A DNA stretch of 30,244 nt from Microbacteriaceae bacterium (GTDB lineage: Bacteria > Actinomycetota > Actinomycetes > Actinomycetales > Microbacteriaceae), in the NCBI GenBank assembly GCA_012511645.1, contig JAAZFP010000069.1, forward strand, positions 1 through 30,244. Reading direction: 5' to 3'. Of this stretch, positions 1-8,028 are shown piece after piece. A program made the position numbers and the translations under genes. The notes under the pieces were generated by a model. The model did not search any database, was not told the origin of the DNA, and saw nothing but the letters and a program-made list of their open reading frames with translations. Within the stretch, counting starts at the first letter, position 1, and each line of letters opens with the position of its first letter.

Positions 1-647
1 GCACGAATGAGCGCGACCTGCTCGGCGATCACGTTGCCGGCGTTCCAGTCGGGGGTGATGTCAGCGATGTGGTGCAAGAAGTTCTCAAGGGCTTGCTGCC
101 CGAACTCGCTGTTCTTCACCTCGGGGTGCCACTGCACCCCATACATCTTGCGCTCTGCTGAACCAAAGGCCGCAACGGGAGTCACGCTCGTGCGGGCGAG
201 CACCTCAAACCCCTCGGGCGCCTTCTGCACTGCGTCGCCGTGGCTCATCCACACGCTCTGCGAGTCGGGGGTGCCGCGCAGCAGGGCTCCCCCATCACCG
301 ATCACATTGGCCGTGGTCGCGCCGTACTCACGGTCACCCGTGTGATCGACCGTGCCACCGAGAGCACGGGCCATCACCTGGAAGCCATAGCAAATGCCGA
401 ACATGGGAACCCCGAGTTCGAAGATCTCGTTGTCGAAGCCGGGAGCGTCCTCGGTGTACACCGAGGACGGGCCGCCCGAGAGCACGATGCCCGCCGGGTT
501 CTTCGCCCGCACCTCGGCCGCCGTGATGGTGTGCGGCACGAGCTCGCTAAACACCCCTGCTTCGCGCACACGGCGGGCGATGAGCTGCGCGTACTGCGCA
601 CCAAAGTCGACGACGAGCACCGGCCGGTGCGTAGTGGTTGCGTTCAT
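1..647 (-). CDS. guaA: GMP synthase (glutamine-hydrolysing), N-terminal part; runs off the left edge
   Basis: Amidates XMP to GMP with glutamine and ATP, the last step of GMP synthesis, in the cytoplasm. About 215 residues are visible, covering the class I glutamine amidotransferase domain: start M-N-A-T-T-T, the VVDFGAQYAQLIARR strand near residues 12-26, the nucleophile elbow MFGICYGFQ with Cys86, and the His174/Glu176 pair in YGVQWHPEV. The ATP-pyrophosphatase and dimerisation domains lie beyond the window. The ATG at 647 overlaps the stop of the DUF3817 gene as ATGA, so translation is probably coupled. It is the last visible gene of the guaB-guaB3-glpD-SURF1-DUF3817 string. Identity is certain from the catalytic triad context; only completeness cannot be judged. 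Confidence 0.97.
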   Translation of the reverse strand, partial: MNATTTHRPVLVVDFGAQYAQLIARRVREAGVFSELVPHTITAAEVRAKNPAGIVLSGGPSSVYTEDAPGFDNEIFELGVPMFGICYGFQVMARALGGTVDHTGDREYGATTANVIGDGGALLRGTPDSQSVWMSHGDAVQKAPEGFEVLARTSVTPVAAFGSAERKMYGVQWHPEVKNSEFGQQALENFLHHIADITPDWNAGNVIAEQVALIR

Positions 648-1141
648 TCGCGGCTTTCTGTTGCGGGTGATGGTGTTGATGATGATACCGGGGCGCTCGG
701 CTGATGGTCGATGTCGTGCGAGTCCAAGAATGCGGTCACTTCGCGGGCGATGCGCACTTCAAGAAAGAACGAGAGCAGCGGGATCACGCCGCCGAGCGCG
801 AGCAGAATGAAGCGCCAGAAGTTCCAGCGCATGGGGCTCCACAGCATGAAGTTCGAGATCAGGTAGATCACATAGAACCAGCCGTGCGCGATCAAAAACG
901 CACGGAAGAGATCGAAGCCCTCAGGATGAAAGTCAGACTCGACACCCTCTGGTGGCAGCGGCTCAAACTTCGCAAACCCGTCGGGGGTGAAGAGAAACAA
1001 CTGCACATGGAAGGCGTATTTCATGACCATCACGGCGCACAGCAGCAACAGCATCGTTCCGGTGATGACCGAGGTCACCTTGTAGATGCTGAGTGCTCTG
1101 CGAATGCGCGGATAATCGGAGGGTTTGGGCTGCAGAACCAT
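644..1141 (-). CDS. DUF3817 family membrane protein
   Basis: Small integral membrane protein (165 aa) matching the DUF3817 family found next to guaA/guaB in many actinobacteria; no biochemical role is established. Hydrophobic segments lie at about residues 20-42 (after IYKVTSVITG), 82-104 (AFLIAHGWFYVIYLISNF) and 110-130 (WRFILLALGGVIPLLSFFLE), with a short charged loop between the first two and a Ser/Pro-rich C-terminal tail. It starts 10 nt after the SURF1 stop; no good ribosome-binding site is present, but a TAGACT box ends 7 nt before the ATG, overlapping the SURF1 stop codon, so it may also be made from a leaderless message. Its stop overlaps the guaA start (ATGA). Family call is from pattern recognition; function unknown. 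Confidence 0.85.
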   Translation of the reverse strand: MVLQPKPSDYPRIRRALSIYKVTSVITGTMLLLLCAVMVMKYAFHVQLFLFTPDGFAKFEPLPPEGVESDFHPEGFDLFRAFLIAHGWFYVIYLISNFMLWSPMRWNFWRFILLALGGVIPLLSFFLEVRIAREVTAFLDSHDIDHQPSAPVSSSTPSPATESRE

Positions 1142-1148
1142 GGTGCTC

Positions 1149-1154
1149 AGTCTA
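1149..1154 (-). promoter_or_regulatory. Candidate -10 box (TAGACT) for a leaderless DUF3817-guaA transcript
   Basis: TAGACT on the minus strand fits the actinobacterial TAnnnT pattern and leaves 7 nt before the ATG at 1141. No recognisable -35 hexamer was found, and the box lies over the stop codon of the upstream gene, so chance occurrence is possible. Confidence 0.3.
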
Positions 1155-2021
1155 ACGATCCTGACTGAGTGGCTCCTGCTCGCCCATCAGCTGCAGCTCG
1201 TGCGTCTTCTCCCAGTCATCGCGCGCGAGGCGGTACCAGAAGAACACGGCGAAGCCCGCGAAAACAACCCACTCGAGCGCGTAGAACAGGTTGAGCCAGT
1301 TGATCGTTTCGACCGGCAGCGGCGGCACCGAGTCGATGGCGTCAAGACCCACCGTAGAAAGCGCAGTGGTGTCGATGCTGCTGCCGTCGGGGTGCAGTAC
1401 CAAGAAGCCCGGATAGCTAGCGCCGATGAACGGCTGCCACAGATTGACCAGTTGGGCGGGTGCCATGCTCTGCAGCCGGTCTGCGGTGTCACCGGGCTCA
1501 GGCTTCACTGGCGCGTCGCTCGGCATGTAGCGTCCCACAATCTCAACGGGCTCACCGGCGAGTGAATCTTGCAGCTCGAAACGAGCGGTCTCGGCCTCGG
1601 CGAGGCTCGGCGCCCATCCGAGTGCAACCGACAAATGGCCGGCGGCAGCATCAGTGGTCGCGAGATGACCCACTACCCAGGCTCCGGTCTCGCCACCGTT
1701 TGCGCGTGACTCAATGACCATGAAATCGTCTGCGACAAACTCCCCTCTGGTCGAAAACACGAACCCTGCCGAAGCATCAGTGATCGCTTGCCCAGGGCCG
1801 GTCACCTCGACGAGCGGGCGCACCTCTTCAACGACGGCAGCGTTTTCATCCTCGAGGGTGATCGCAAAGCTCAACTGCCACTGGCCGAGCCAGGCAAACA
1901 CCCCGGCAACGACGAGCGCCAGCAACAGCGCGCCAATCCACTTGGGTTTGCGCATGACCTTTGCGAGGGTCGGGTCGCCCTCGTAGTGCGGCTTTGAGCT
2001 GCGCCTAGCTTGCGAGGTCAT
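1152..2021 (-). CDS. SURF1-family cytochrome oxidase assembly protein
   Basis: SURF1/Shy1-type membrane protein that assists heme-copper cytochrome c oxidase maturation. The 289-aa product has the family layout: cytoplasmic N-terminus, transmembrane helix at about 28-47 followed by the LGQWQL motif (residues 45-50), a large extracytoplasmic domain, and a second helix near 243-265 reading NLFYALEWVVFAGFAVFF followed by WYRLARDDWE. The conserved aromatic pattern just before the last helix (INWLNLFYALEW) is typical of the family. Start ATG at 2021 overlaps the glpD stop by 4 nt (ATGA), indicating coupled translation. It is placed with glpD, which feeds electrons to the quinone pool, so a respiratory theme is plausible. 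Length is normal for actinobacterial members. Confidence 0.9.
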   Translation of the reverse strand: MTSQARRSSKPHYEGDPTLAKVMRKPKWIGALLLALVVAGVFAWLGQWQLSFAITLEDENAAVVEEVRPLVEVTGPGQAITDASAGFVFSTRGEFVADDFMVIESRANGGETGAWVVGHLATTDAAAGHLSVALGWAPSLAEAETARFELQDSLAGEPVEIVGRYMPSDAPVKPEPGDTADRLQSMAPAQLVNLWQPFIGASYPGFLVLHPDGSSIDTTALSTVGLDAIDSVPPLPVETINWLNLFYALEWVVFAGFAVFFWYRLARDDWEKTHELQLMGEQEPLSQDR

Positions 2022-3766
2022 CGCTTCTTCTTCGCAGCAGCTCGCGGTGCGGCGCTGGTCTCGGGGCTTGGCTCGGGCGCCATCAAGCGCACCCGGTCAG
2101 CCGCCTGATCGGTCAACTGCTGCTGGCTCGCGATCTCGGCTTCAACGCGCGCGATGTACTTGCGAACCTCATCATCAGTGCGGGCCTTCGACCAGCCCAA
2201 CACACCAGCCATCAGGTTTGCCGCAACGGGTGCGGCAGAGATGCCGCGATCCCACGCCTCAATGGAGATGCGCGTGCGCCTGGCCAACACATCGTCGAGG
2301 TGCAGCGCGCCCTCGTGGCTGGCGGCATAGACCACCTCGGCGCCGACATAATCGTCTGCGCCGGGCAGCGGCTCGGCAAGCTCGGGCCGCTCGCGAATGA
2401 GGTCGAGCAGCTCGTGGGCGAGTGAACCGTAGCGCTTCAGCAGGTGCTCGATGCGCGAGGGATGCACACCGAACGCCCGCGCGATGCGACTGCGACGATT
2501 CCACGCAGCCTTGTAGCCCTCGGCGCCGAGCAACGGCACATCTTCGGTAATCGATACGGGCACACGACCGTCGAGTGCGTCGGCGGCCGCGTCGATCGCG
2601 TCCTTCGCCATCACCCGGTAGGTCGTCCACTTGCCACCGGCGACCATCACGAGGCCCGGCACCGGTTGCGCGACCAAGTGCTCGCGCGACAGGCGTGACG
2701 TCTCATCGCTCTCACCGGCGAGCAGCGGCCTGAGCCCAGCGAACACGCCCTCAACGTCGTCGCGGGTGAGCGGGGTGCGCAGCACCCGGTTCACATGGCC
2801 CAGCAGGTAGTCAATGTCTGCGGCTGTCGCAGCAGGATGCGCCTTATCGAGCTCCCAGTCGGTATCGGTCGTGCCGATGAGCCAGTGTCGGCCCCACGGA
2901 ATCACGAACAGGACGCTCTTCTCAGTGCGCAGCAGCAGTCCATACTTCGACCGGAATCGATCGCGCGGCACCACCAGGTGAATGCCCTTCGACGCGCGCA
3001 CAGAGAACGTGGCGCGCTCTCCCACGAGCTGCTGCACGTCGCTCGTCCACACGCCGGTCGCGTTGACCACCTGCTTGGCGCGGATCTCGAACGTCTCGTC
3101 GGTCATGAGGTCGCGGGCCTTCACGCCGACGACACGCTCACCGACCTTCACAAACCCCTCAACGCGCACGCGGTTCGCGACGTGCGCCCCGTATGACGCA
3201 GCCGTGCGGGCAAGCATTGCGACGTAGCGCGCGTCATCGACCTGCGCGTCGCTGTAGGTGAGCCCCCCACGAAACGCGCGTGGCCTGAGGCCCGGCGAGT
3301 CACGGTTCAAGCGCTTGCGGCTCACATGCTGGTGCCACGGTACCCCAGGAGCACGCCCACCAGTGCGGGCGAACAGGTCGTAGAGCATCATGCCCGCGCC
3401 GACATACGCGCGTTCGATGAATGGCTTTGTCACTGGGTACAGAAACCGCACGGGCCGCACAAGGTGCGGGGCGATGCGCTGCAGCAGCAGGCCGCGCTCG
3501 ATGAGCGCCTCGCGTACCAGCGAGAAGTTCATCTGCTCCAGGTAGCGAATGCCGCCGTGCACGAGCTTCGACGAACGACTCGAGGTGCCAAACCCCCAGT
3601 CGCGCGACTCGACAAGGCCGGTCGAGAGGCCACGCGTGACCGCGTCAAGGGCTGCTCCCGTGCCGGTGATGCCGCCGCCGATCACCAGCACATCAAGTTC
3701 ATGCTCCGGATCACGCAGCGTCGCAATTGCCGCGTCGCGGTCGTCAGCCCCCAGCTTGGTGGGCAC
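2018..3766 (-). CDS. glpD: Glycerol-3-phosphate dehydrogenase (FAD, respiratory type)
   Basis: Oxidises sn-glycerol 3-phosphate to dihydroxyacetone phosphate, passing electrons to the quinone pool at the membrane face. The 582-aa product has the FAD-binding Rossmann motif VIGGGITGTGAALDA (residues 28-42), the ESRDWGFGTSSRSSKLVHGG stretch (53-72) diagnostic for GlpD, and the C-terminal DAO_C-type domain after about residue 400. I chose the GTG at 3766: an upstream in-frame ATG at 3904 would add 46 Ser/Arg-rich residues that only shadow the 3' end of guaB3. The chosen start lies 4 nt past the guaB3 stop with a GGTAGG stretch just upstream. The 3' end overlaps the SURF1 start. No glycerol kinase or facilitator gene is nearby, which is unusual for glpD. 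Confidence 0.93.
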   Translation of the reverse strand: MPTKLGADDRDAAIATLRDPEHELDVLVIGGGITGTGAALDAVTRGLSTGLVESRDWGFGTSSRSSKLVHGGIRYLEQMNFSLVREALIERGLLLQRIAPHLVRPVRFLYPVTKPFIERAYVGAGMMLYDLFARTGGRAPGVPWHQHVSRKRLNRDSPGLRPRAFRGGLTYSDAQVDDARYVAMLARTAASYGAHVANRVRVEGFVKVGERVVGVKARDLMTDETFEIRAKQVVNATGVWTSDVQQLVGERATFSVRASKGIHLVVPRDRFRSKYGLLLRTEKSVLFVIPWGRHWLIGTTDTDWELDKAHPAATAADIDYLLGHVNRVLRTPLTRDDVEGVFAGLRPLLAGESDETSRLSREHLVAQPVPGLVMVAGGKWTTYRVMAKDAIDAAADALDGRVPVSITEDVPLLGAEGYKAAWNRRSRIARAFGVHPSRIEHLLKRYGSLAHELLDLIRERPELAEPLPGADDYVGAEVVYAASHEGALHLDDVLARRTRISIEAWDRGISAAPVAANLMAGVLGWSKARTDDEVRKYIARVEAEIASQQQLTDQAADRVRLMAPEPSPETSAAPRAAAKKKR

Positions 3767-3770
3767 TTGC

Positions 3771-4892
3771 CTACCGTTCTGCGTAGACGACGCCGACCCG
3801 CTGGAACTCCTTGAGTTCGCTGTAGCCGGTGGTTGCCATGGCGCGGCGTAGCGCACCCATGAGGTTCGCCGAACCGTCAGCAATGTGCGCCGGGCCAGCG
3901 ACAATCTCGCTCAGCGGGGCGACACTGCCGACCTGCATACGCTTACCGCGCGGCAGCTCATCGTGGTGGGCCTCTTGGCCCCAGTGCCACCCCTGACCCG
4001 GTGCGTCCGAAGCGCGAGCGAGGGCTGCGCCAAGCATCACCGCGTCGGCGCCACAGGCGATCGCCTTGATCAGGTCGCCCGAGCTGCCGAGCCCGCCATC
4101 GGCGATGACGTGCACATAGCGACCGCCCGACTCATCAAGGTAGTCGGTGCGGGCGCCCGCCACATCGGCGATGGCGCTGGCCATCGGTGCGCGAATGCCG
4201 AGGGTCACCCGGGTCGTCGAAGAGGCGCCGCCGCCGAAGCCGACGAGCACGCCCGCAGCTCCGGTGCGCATGAGGTGCAGCGCCGACTGGTAGGTCGCCA
4301 CGCCACCCACAATCACCGGAACATCGAGCTCATAAATGAACTGCTTGAGATTCAGCGGCTCACGCTCTGGTGTTGAAACGTGCTCAGCCGAGACGGTGTT
4401 GCCACGGATCACGAACAGATCGACACCCGCCTTGATGACCGCGTCGCTGAACTCAGCCGTGTGGTGCGGGGCGAGGGCACCAGCGACCGTCACACCAGCG
4501 TCGCGAATCTCGCTCAGCCGATCGCGAATCAGCTCGGCCTTGATCGGCTCTGCGTACAGCTCGCGCATACGCTTCACGGTCGTCGCGTCATCGCCCAGTG
4601 TCGCGAGCTCGTCAAGCAGTGGCTGCGGGTCGTCGTACCTGGTCCAGAGGCCCTCGAGGTTCAGCACACCAAGCCCACCGAGCTTGCCAAGCGCGATCGC
4701 GCTCGCCGGTGACATCACCGAGTCCATTGGTGCGCCAAGCACAGGAATGTCGAACTGAAACGCGTCGATCGACCACGAGGTCGAGACGAGCTCCGGGTCT
4801 CTCGTTCTCCTCGTCGGCACAATGCCGATCTCATCAAAGGTATAGACGCGCCGCGCGCGCTTGCCGCGGCCAAGTTCGATCTCGTTGCTCAC
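3771..4892 (-). CDS. guaB3: GuaB3-family IMP dehydrogenase-related protein, catalytic Cys replaced
   Basis: A 373-aa TIM-barrel protein of the IMPDH/GMP reductase superfamily, shorter than GuaB because the CBS pair is absent. The N-terminal YTFDEIGIVPTRRTRDPELV, the VLGAPMDSVMSP segment (51-62) and the DGGLGSSGDLIKA phosphate-loop region are clear. Where GuaB has the active-site GSICTTR loop, this protein reads GGASSTTR (221-228), so Ser225 stands in the place of the catalytic Cys. Some GuaB3 proteins are reported to be active IMP dehydrogenases; this one would lack the thiol needed for the covalent XMP intermediate, so it may be regulatory or have another activity. It begins with GTG at 4892, 68 bp after guaB, and has a TAGGCT box 6 nt before the start. 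Confidence 0.9.
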   Translation of the reverse strand: MSNEIELGRGKRARRVYTFDEIGIVPTRRTRDPELVSTSWSIDAFQFDIPVLGAPMDSVMSPASAIALGKLGGLGVLNLEGLWTRYDDPQPLLDELATLGDDATTVKRMRELYAEPIKAELIRDRLSEIRDAGVTVAGALAPHHTAEFSDAVIKAGVDLFVIRGNTVSAEHVSTPEREPLNLKQFIYELDVPVIVGGVATYQSALHLMRTGAAGVLVGFGGGASSTTRVTLGIRAPMASAIADVAGARTDYLDESGGRYVHVIADGGLGSSGDLIKAIACGADAVMLGAALARASDAPGQGWHWGQEAHHDELPRGKRMQVGSVAPLSEIVAGPAHIADGSANLMGALRRAMATTGYSELKEFQRVGVVYAER

Positions 4893-4898
4893 CCCTCT

Positions 4899-4904
4899 AG
4901 CCTA
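4899..4904 (-). promoter_or_regulatory. Candidate -10 box (TAGGCT) for leaderless guaB3 transcript
   Basis: TAGGCT (TAnnnT) followed by six bases (AGAGGG) and the GTG start of guaB3. The purine run touching the GTG is too close to serve as a normal ribosome-binding site, which favours a leaderless reading. No convincing -35 was seen. It lies in the 68-bp gap after guaB, so the downstream string including guaA could be transcribed separately from guaB. Confidence 0.4.
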
Positions 4905-4960
4905 CCGACCAGATCTGAACAGCACTTGAACGAGCCCCCGCGACGGTCGTGCGCCGGGTG

Positions 4961-6463
4961 CTACTTCTTGTAGTTGGGCGCCTCAACGACCATCTGTACA
5001 TCGTGCGGGTGCGACTCTTTGAGACCGGCAGCCGTGATGCGCACAAAGTTGCCGCGCTCTTTCAGTTCTTCGATGGTGCGCGCGCCGACATACATCATCG
5101 ACTGACGCAGACCGCCGGTGAGTTGGTGTGCAACCGAACGCAGCGGGCCGCGGTAAGCGATCTGTCCCTCGATGCCCTCGGGGATCAGCTTCTCATCGCT
5201 CGGCGCATCGGCCTGGAAGTAACGATCCTTCGAGTATGAGGTGCGCTCACCACGGGTCTGCAGCGCGCCCAGCGAGCCCATGCCGCGGTAGTGCTTGTAC
5301 TGCTTGCCCGCCATGAACACGAGATCACCGGGGCTCTCGTCGGTGCCAGCAAACAGCGAGCCGATCATCACCGAGGACGCGCCAGCGACGAGCGCCTTCG
5401 CGATGTCACCCGAGTACTGCAGACCTCCGTCGGCAATCACCGGCACACCCGCTCGGGTGGCCGCCTTCGCCGCCTCGTAGACCGCAGTCACCTGCGGCAC
5501 GCCCACACCGGCGATCACGCGAGTGGTGCAGATGGAACCGGGGCCAACGCCCACCTTCACCGCGTCCACTCCAGCATCGACCAGCGCCTTCGCGCCATCA
5601 TAGGTGGCCACGTTGCCGCCAATGAGATCGACGCCGGCAAACGCCGGGTCACTCTTCAGCTGACGAATAATGTCGAGCACACCCTTGCTGTCGCCGTTCG
5701 CGGTATCAACCACGAGCACGTCAACGCCCGCCTCAACGAGCGCACCAGCGCGCTCGTACGCGTCGCCAAAGAAGCCAACCGCAGCCCCCACGCGCAAACG
5801 ACCTGCGTCGTCCTTCGCCGCGTTCGGGTATTCTTCGACCTTGTCAAAGTCTTTCACCGTGATGAGGCCGGTCAGCTTGCCCTGCGCATCCACCAGCGGC
5901 AACTTTTCGACGCGGTGCGTCTTAAACAGCTGGGCCGCGTCTTCGCGCGAGATACCGGGATGCCCGGTCACGAGCGGCATGGGCATCATCGCGTCGCCCA
6001 CCCGGGTGGTCTTGCGCTCTTCTACCGACAGGAAGCGCATATCGCGGTTCGTGATGATGCCGACGAGCACGCCCTCACCATCAACGACGGGCAAGCCTGA
6101 AATGCGAAACTCACCGCACAGCGCGTCAACTTCGGCGACCGTCGCGTCGACCGTGGTTGTCACGGGGTTCGTAATCATGCCCGCTTCGCTGCGCTTCACC
6201 CGGTCAACCATGTCTGCCTGATCTTCGATCGACAGGTTGCGGTGCAGAATGCCGATGCCGCCGTTGCGGGCCATCGCCACGGCCATGCGGGTCTCGGTGA
6301 CCGTGTCCATCGCGGCCGAGATGAGGGGCATGCCGAGCCGGATGCGCCTGGTCAACTGCGTGGACGTGTCTGCCTCACTCGGGATCACGTCGGTGTGCGC
6401 AGGCAAGAGCAGCACGTCGTCGTAGGTGAGACCGGTGAGAGCGAACGGGTCACGCTGTTGCAT
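4961..6463 (-). CDS. guaB: Inosine-5'-monophosphate dehydrogenase
   Basis: Converts IMP to XMP with NAD+, the committed step of guanine nucleotide synthesis. The 500-aa product has the normal IMPDH layout: N-terminal barrel start with LTYDDVLLLPA (11-22), a CBS-domain pair at about 95-210 (SGLPVVDG and EKLPLVDAQGKLTGLIT), then the rest of the barrel. The catalytic loop GSICTTR carries Cys312, the DGG phosphate motif (IADGGLQYSGDIAKAL) follows, and the mobile flap includes YRGMGSLGA. The C-terminus EAPNYKK is typical for actinobacteria. The ATG at 6463 is preceded by AAGAGG with a 7-nt spacing. It is followed after 68 bp by guaB3 and, further on, guaA. The NAD-site stretch reads DTANGDSKGV rather than the more usual DTAHGHS form. 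Confidence 0.98.
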   Translation of the reverse strand: MQQRDPFALTGLTYDDVLLLPAHTDVIPSEADTSTQLTRRIRLGMPLISAAMDTVTETRMAVAMARNGGIGILHRNLSIEDQADMVDRVKRSEAGMITNPVTTTVDATVAEVDALCGEFRISGLPVVDGEGVLVGIITNRDMRFLSVEERKTTRVGDAMMPMPLVTGHPGISREDAAQLFKTHRVEKLPLVDAQGKLTGLITVKDFDKVEEYPNAAKDDAGRLRVGAAVGFFGDAYERAGALVEAGVDVLVVDTANGDSKGVLDIIRQLKSDPAFAGVDLIGGNVATYDGAKALVDAGVDAVKVGVGPGSICTTRVIAGVGVPQVTAVYEAAKAATRAGVPVIADGGLQYSGDIAKALVAGASSVMIGSLFAGTDESPGDLVFMAGKQYKHYRGMGSLGALQTRGERTSYSKDRYFQADAPSDEKLIPEGIEGQIAYRGPLRSVAHQLTGGLRQSMMYVGARTIEELKERGNFVRITAAGLKESHPHDVQMVVEAPNYKK

Positions 6464-6543
6464 AATTGCGCCTCTTCTGCGGGTTGGTGATTCGGAGGAG
6501 TGTGAGAACGACGCTGTTCACGGCCGAATGAGCCGTACATATC

Positions 6544-6549
6544 AGTCTA
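6544..6549 (-). promoter_or_regulatory. Possible guaB -10 box (TAGACT)
   Basis: The 155-bp gap between rarD and guaB contains TAGACT on the minus strand about 80 nt before the guaB start. No good -35 partner was found at 16-18 bp. A weak 5-bp stem (ACGGC/GCCGT near 6517-6535) lies in the presumed leader. I saw no recognisable riboswitch. Confidence 0.25.
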
Positions 6550-6618
6550 ATCATGTGGCATGCGAATCTATTCCCGCGTCCTCGTCGCACCCTGACCGGC
6601 ATCCACGATGCTGGATCG

Positions 6619-7569
6619 CTATGGAACCGGCTGCGTGGTGATTTCACCGGTCACCGCGGGAGGCTCAACCGGAGCTGGCGTGCGCCTGGAACGGCGGAGC
6701 TGCCGCACGATATCGACGATCAGCACCACGAGCGCGATCCACACCGCGACAAATCCGATCCAGCGCGCGGGCGACATCGGCTCATTGAAGATGAAGTAGC
6801 CGGTGAGAAACCCAAGCACCGGAGTCACGAACTGAATGAACCCCATGTGGCTAAGCGGCAGCCTGCGGTTGCCAGCGGCGAACAAGAGCAGCGGGATCGC
6901 GGTCACCGTGCCGCTGAGCAGCAGCGGAATCGTCACGGCGGGGCCGTAGTCAAACGCGCCGAACTGGCCGACCAACGCAAAGATCACACCCAGCTGCACC
7001 ACCGCGATGACGGTGCCGTACATGGTCTCGATGGTCAGCCCGGTGAGCGCGTCGATATTCTCGCTCACCTGTTTGCGCACCGCCCCATAGAGGCCGAAGC
7101 TGAACGCCAGTCCGAGCGCAATGAACGGAAACTGCCCGTATGCGATCGCGCTCACGAGCACGCCAAGGGAAGCGATTGCCACCGCGACCCACTGCATTCG
7201 GCTCAGGCGCTCCTTGCGAATCACGACGCCGATGAGAATCGTCACGATCGGATTGATGAAGTAGCCGAGCGAGGTTTCGATGATGTGGCCGGTCACAATG
7301 CCCGCCACAAAAATCTGCCAGTTGGCATAGAGCAGCACCGCTGAGAGCGCGAACCAGCCGAGCATGCGCGGGGAACGAAAAATCGCGGCGATCGGCTTCC
7401 ACGCACGCATCACCACAACCGCGATCGCGCAGAACCCCAGGGCGGTGATCACCCGCCACGGCACGGCTTCGAGCGGGTCAATCGCCGCGAGCAGCATGAA
7501 GAAGAGCGGGAAGGTGCCCCAACAGAGGTAGGCGGCGATGCCATAGACGTAGCCGAGACGGTTGCTCAC
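6619..7569 (-). CDS. rarD: RarD-type EamA (DMT) family transporter
   Basis: Ten-helix drug/metabolite-superfamily permease of the RarD branch; substrates of this branch are mostly undefined. The 316-aa protein opens with GYVYGIAAYLCWGTFPLFFM, the RarD signature start, and contains NWQIFVAGIVTGHIIETSLGYFINPI around residues 85-112, the most conserved stretch of the family. Two EamA halves are visible, with a short polar C-terminal tail. GTG start at 7569 (M-S-N-R-L-G-Y); no ribosome-binding site, but TAAGCT sits 6 nt upstream, suggesting a leaderless message. It is separated from guaB by 155 bp and lies downstream of the groES terminator hairpin, so it is likely a single-gene unit. Family call firm, substrate unknown. 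Confidence 0.93.
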   Translation of the reverse strand: MSNRLGYVYGIAAYLCWGTFPLFFMLLAAIDPLEAVPWRVITALGFCAIAVVVMRAWKPIAAIFRSPRMLGWFALSAVLLYANWQIFVAGIVTGHIIETSLGYFINPIVTILIGVVIRKERLSRMQWVAVAIASLGVLVSAIAYGQFPFIALGLAFSFGLYGAVRKQVSENIDALTGLTIETMYGTVIAVVQLGVIFALVGQFGAFDYGPAVTIPLLLSGTVTAIPLLLFAAGNRRLPLSHMGFIQFVTPVLGFLTGYFIFNEPMSPARWIGFVAVWIALVVLIVDIVRQLRRSRRTPAPVEPPAVTGEITTQPVP

Positions 7570-7575
7570 CGCACC

Positions 7576-7581
7576 AGCTTA
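7576..7581 (-). promoter_or_regulatory. Candidate -10 box (TAAGCT) for leaderless rarD transcript
   Basis: TAAGCT (TAnnnT) followed by six bases and the GTG start of rarD, with no Shine-Dalgarno sequence between. No clear -35 hexamer at 16-18 bp. It follows the groES terminator stem, a sensible position for a new promoter. Confidence 0.35.
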
Positions 7582-7598
7582 GTGCTGGGAAACGCAAC

Positions 7599-7628
7599 GG
7601 AGGGCCGGTGACGAATCACCGACCCTCC
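7599..7628 (-). terminator. Stem-loop terminator after groES
   Basis: A 13-bp stem with one G-T wobble, GGAGGGCCGGTGA (7599-7611) and TCACCGACCCTCC (7616-7628), with a 4-nt loop, lies about 40 bp after the groES stop. The T-content downstream on the minus strand is modest (GTTGCGTTTC), so efficiency is uncertain. Confidence 0.7.
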
Positions 7629-7667
7629 GAAGAACGCACACGGGCGTTCACACGAGATTATTCTCGA

Positions 7668-7964
7668 TTAGCGCTGCACGATTGCGAGCACGTCGCGAGC
7701 TGAGAGCACCAGCATCTCTTCGCCACCGTACTTCACCTCGGTGCCACCGTACTTTGAGTAGATCACGATGTCGCCAACGCTGATGTCGAGGGGTACGCGG
7801 TTGCCGTTGTCGTCGATGCGACCGGGGCCGACGGCGACAACTTCGCCCTCCTGCGGCTTCTCTTTCGCGCTGTCAGGAATCACGAGACCAGATGCAGTGG
7901 TCTGCTCTGCCTCGACCTGCTTGATGACGATGCGATCCTCGAGCGGCTTGATGCTCACCGACAC
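7668..7964 (-). CDS. groES: Co-chaperonin GroES (Cpn10)
   Basis: Heptameric 10-kDa lid of the GroEL chaperonin. The 98-aa product is full-length: SIKPLEDRIVIKQVEAE at the N-terminus, the mobile loop with TTASGLVIPDSAKEKPQEG (about 22-40) that docks on GroEL, the VAVGPG beta-hairpin roof, and the GDIVIYSKYGGTEVKY core ending ARDVLAIVQR. The GTG at 7964 is chosen because AGAGG lies 6-7 nt upstream and family homology begins exactly there; a longer frame to 8111 runs back through the promoter. groEL does not follow: the gene is closed by a hairpin and the next gene is rarD. A CIRCE operator and promoter lie upstream, so heat induction through HrcA is expected. Confidence 0.98.
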   Translation of the reverse strand: MSVSIKPLEDRIVIKQVEAEQTTASGLVIPDSAKEKPQEGEVVAVGPGRIDDNGNRVPLDISVGDIVIYSKYGGTEVKYGGEEMLVLSARDVLAIVQR

Positions 7965-8028
7965 GTTTGACCTCTTTCTCACATGGGTTAAAGAACATGC
8001 GATGCCATAGACAGGCACCCTGCAAGTG

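Noticed and set aside
3767..3904. N-terminal extension of glpD to an ATG at 3904
   Set aside because: The extra 46 residues overlap guaB3 and have no FAD-domain similarity; the GTG at 3766 fits homology and spacing.
6517..6535. Possible leader hairpin before guaB
   Set aside because: Only about 5 bp of pairing with no riboswitch-like conserved core.
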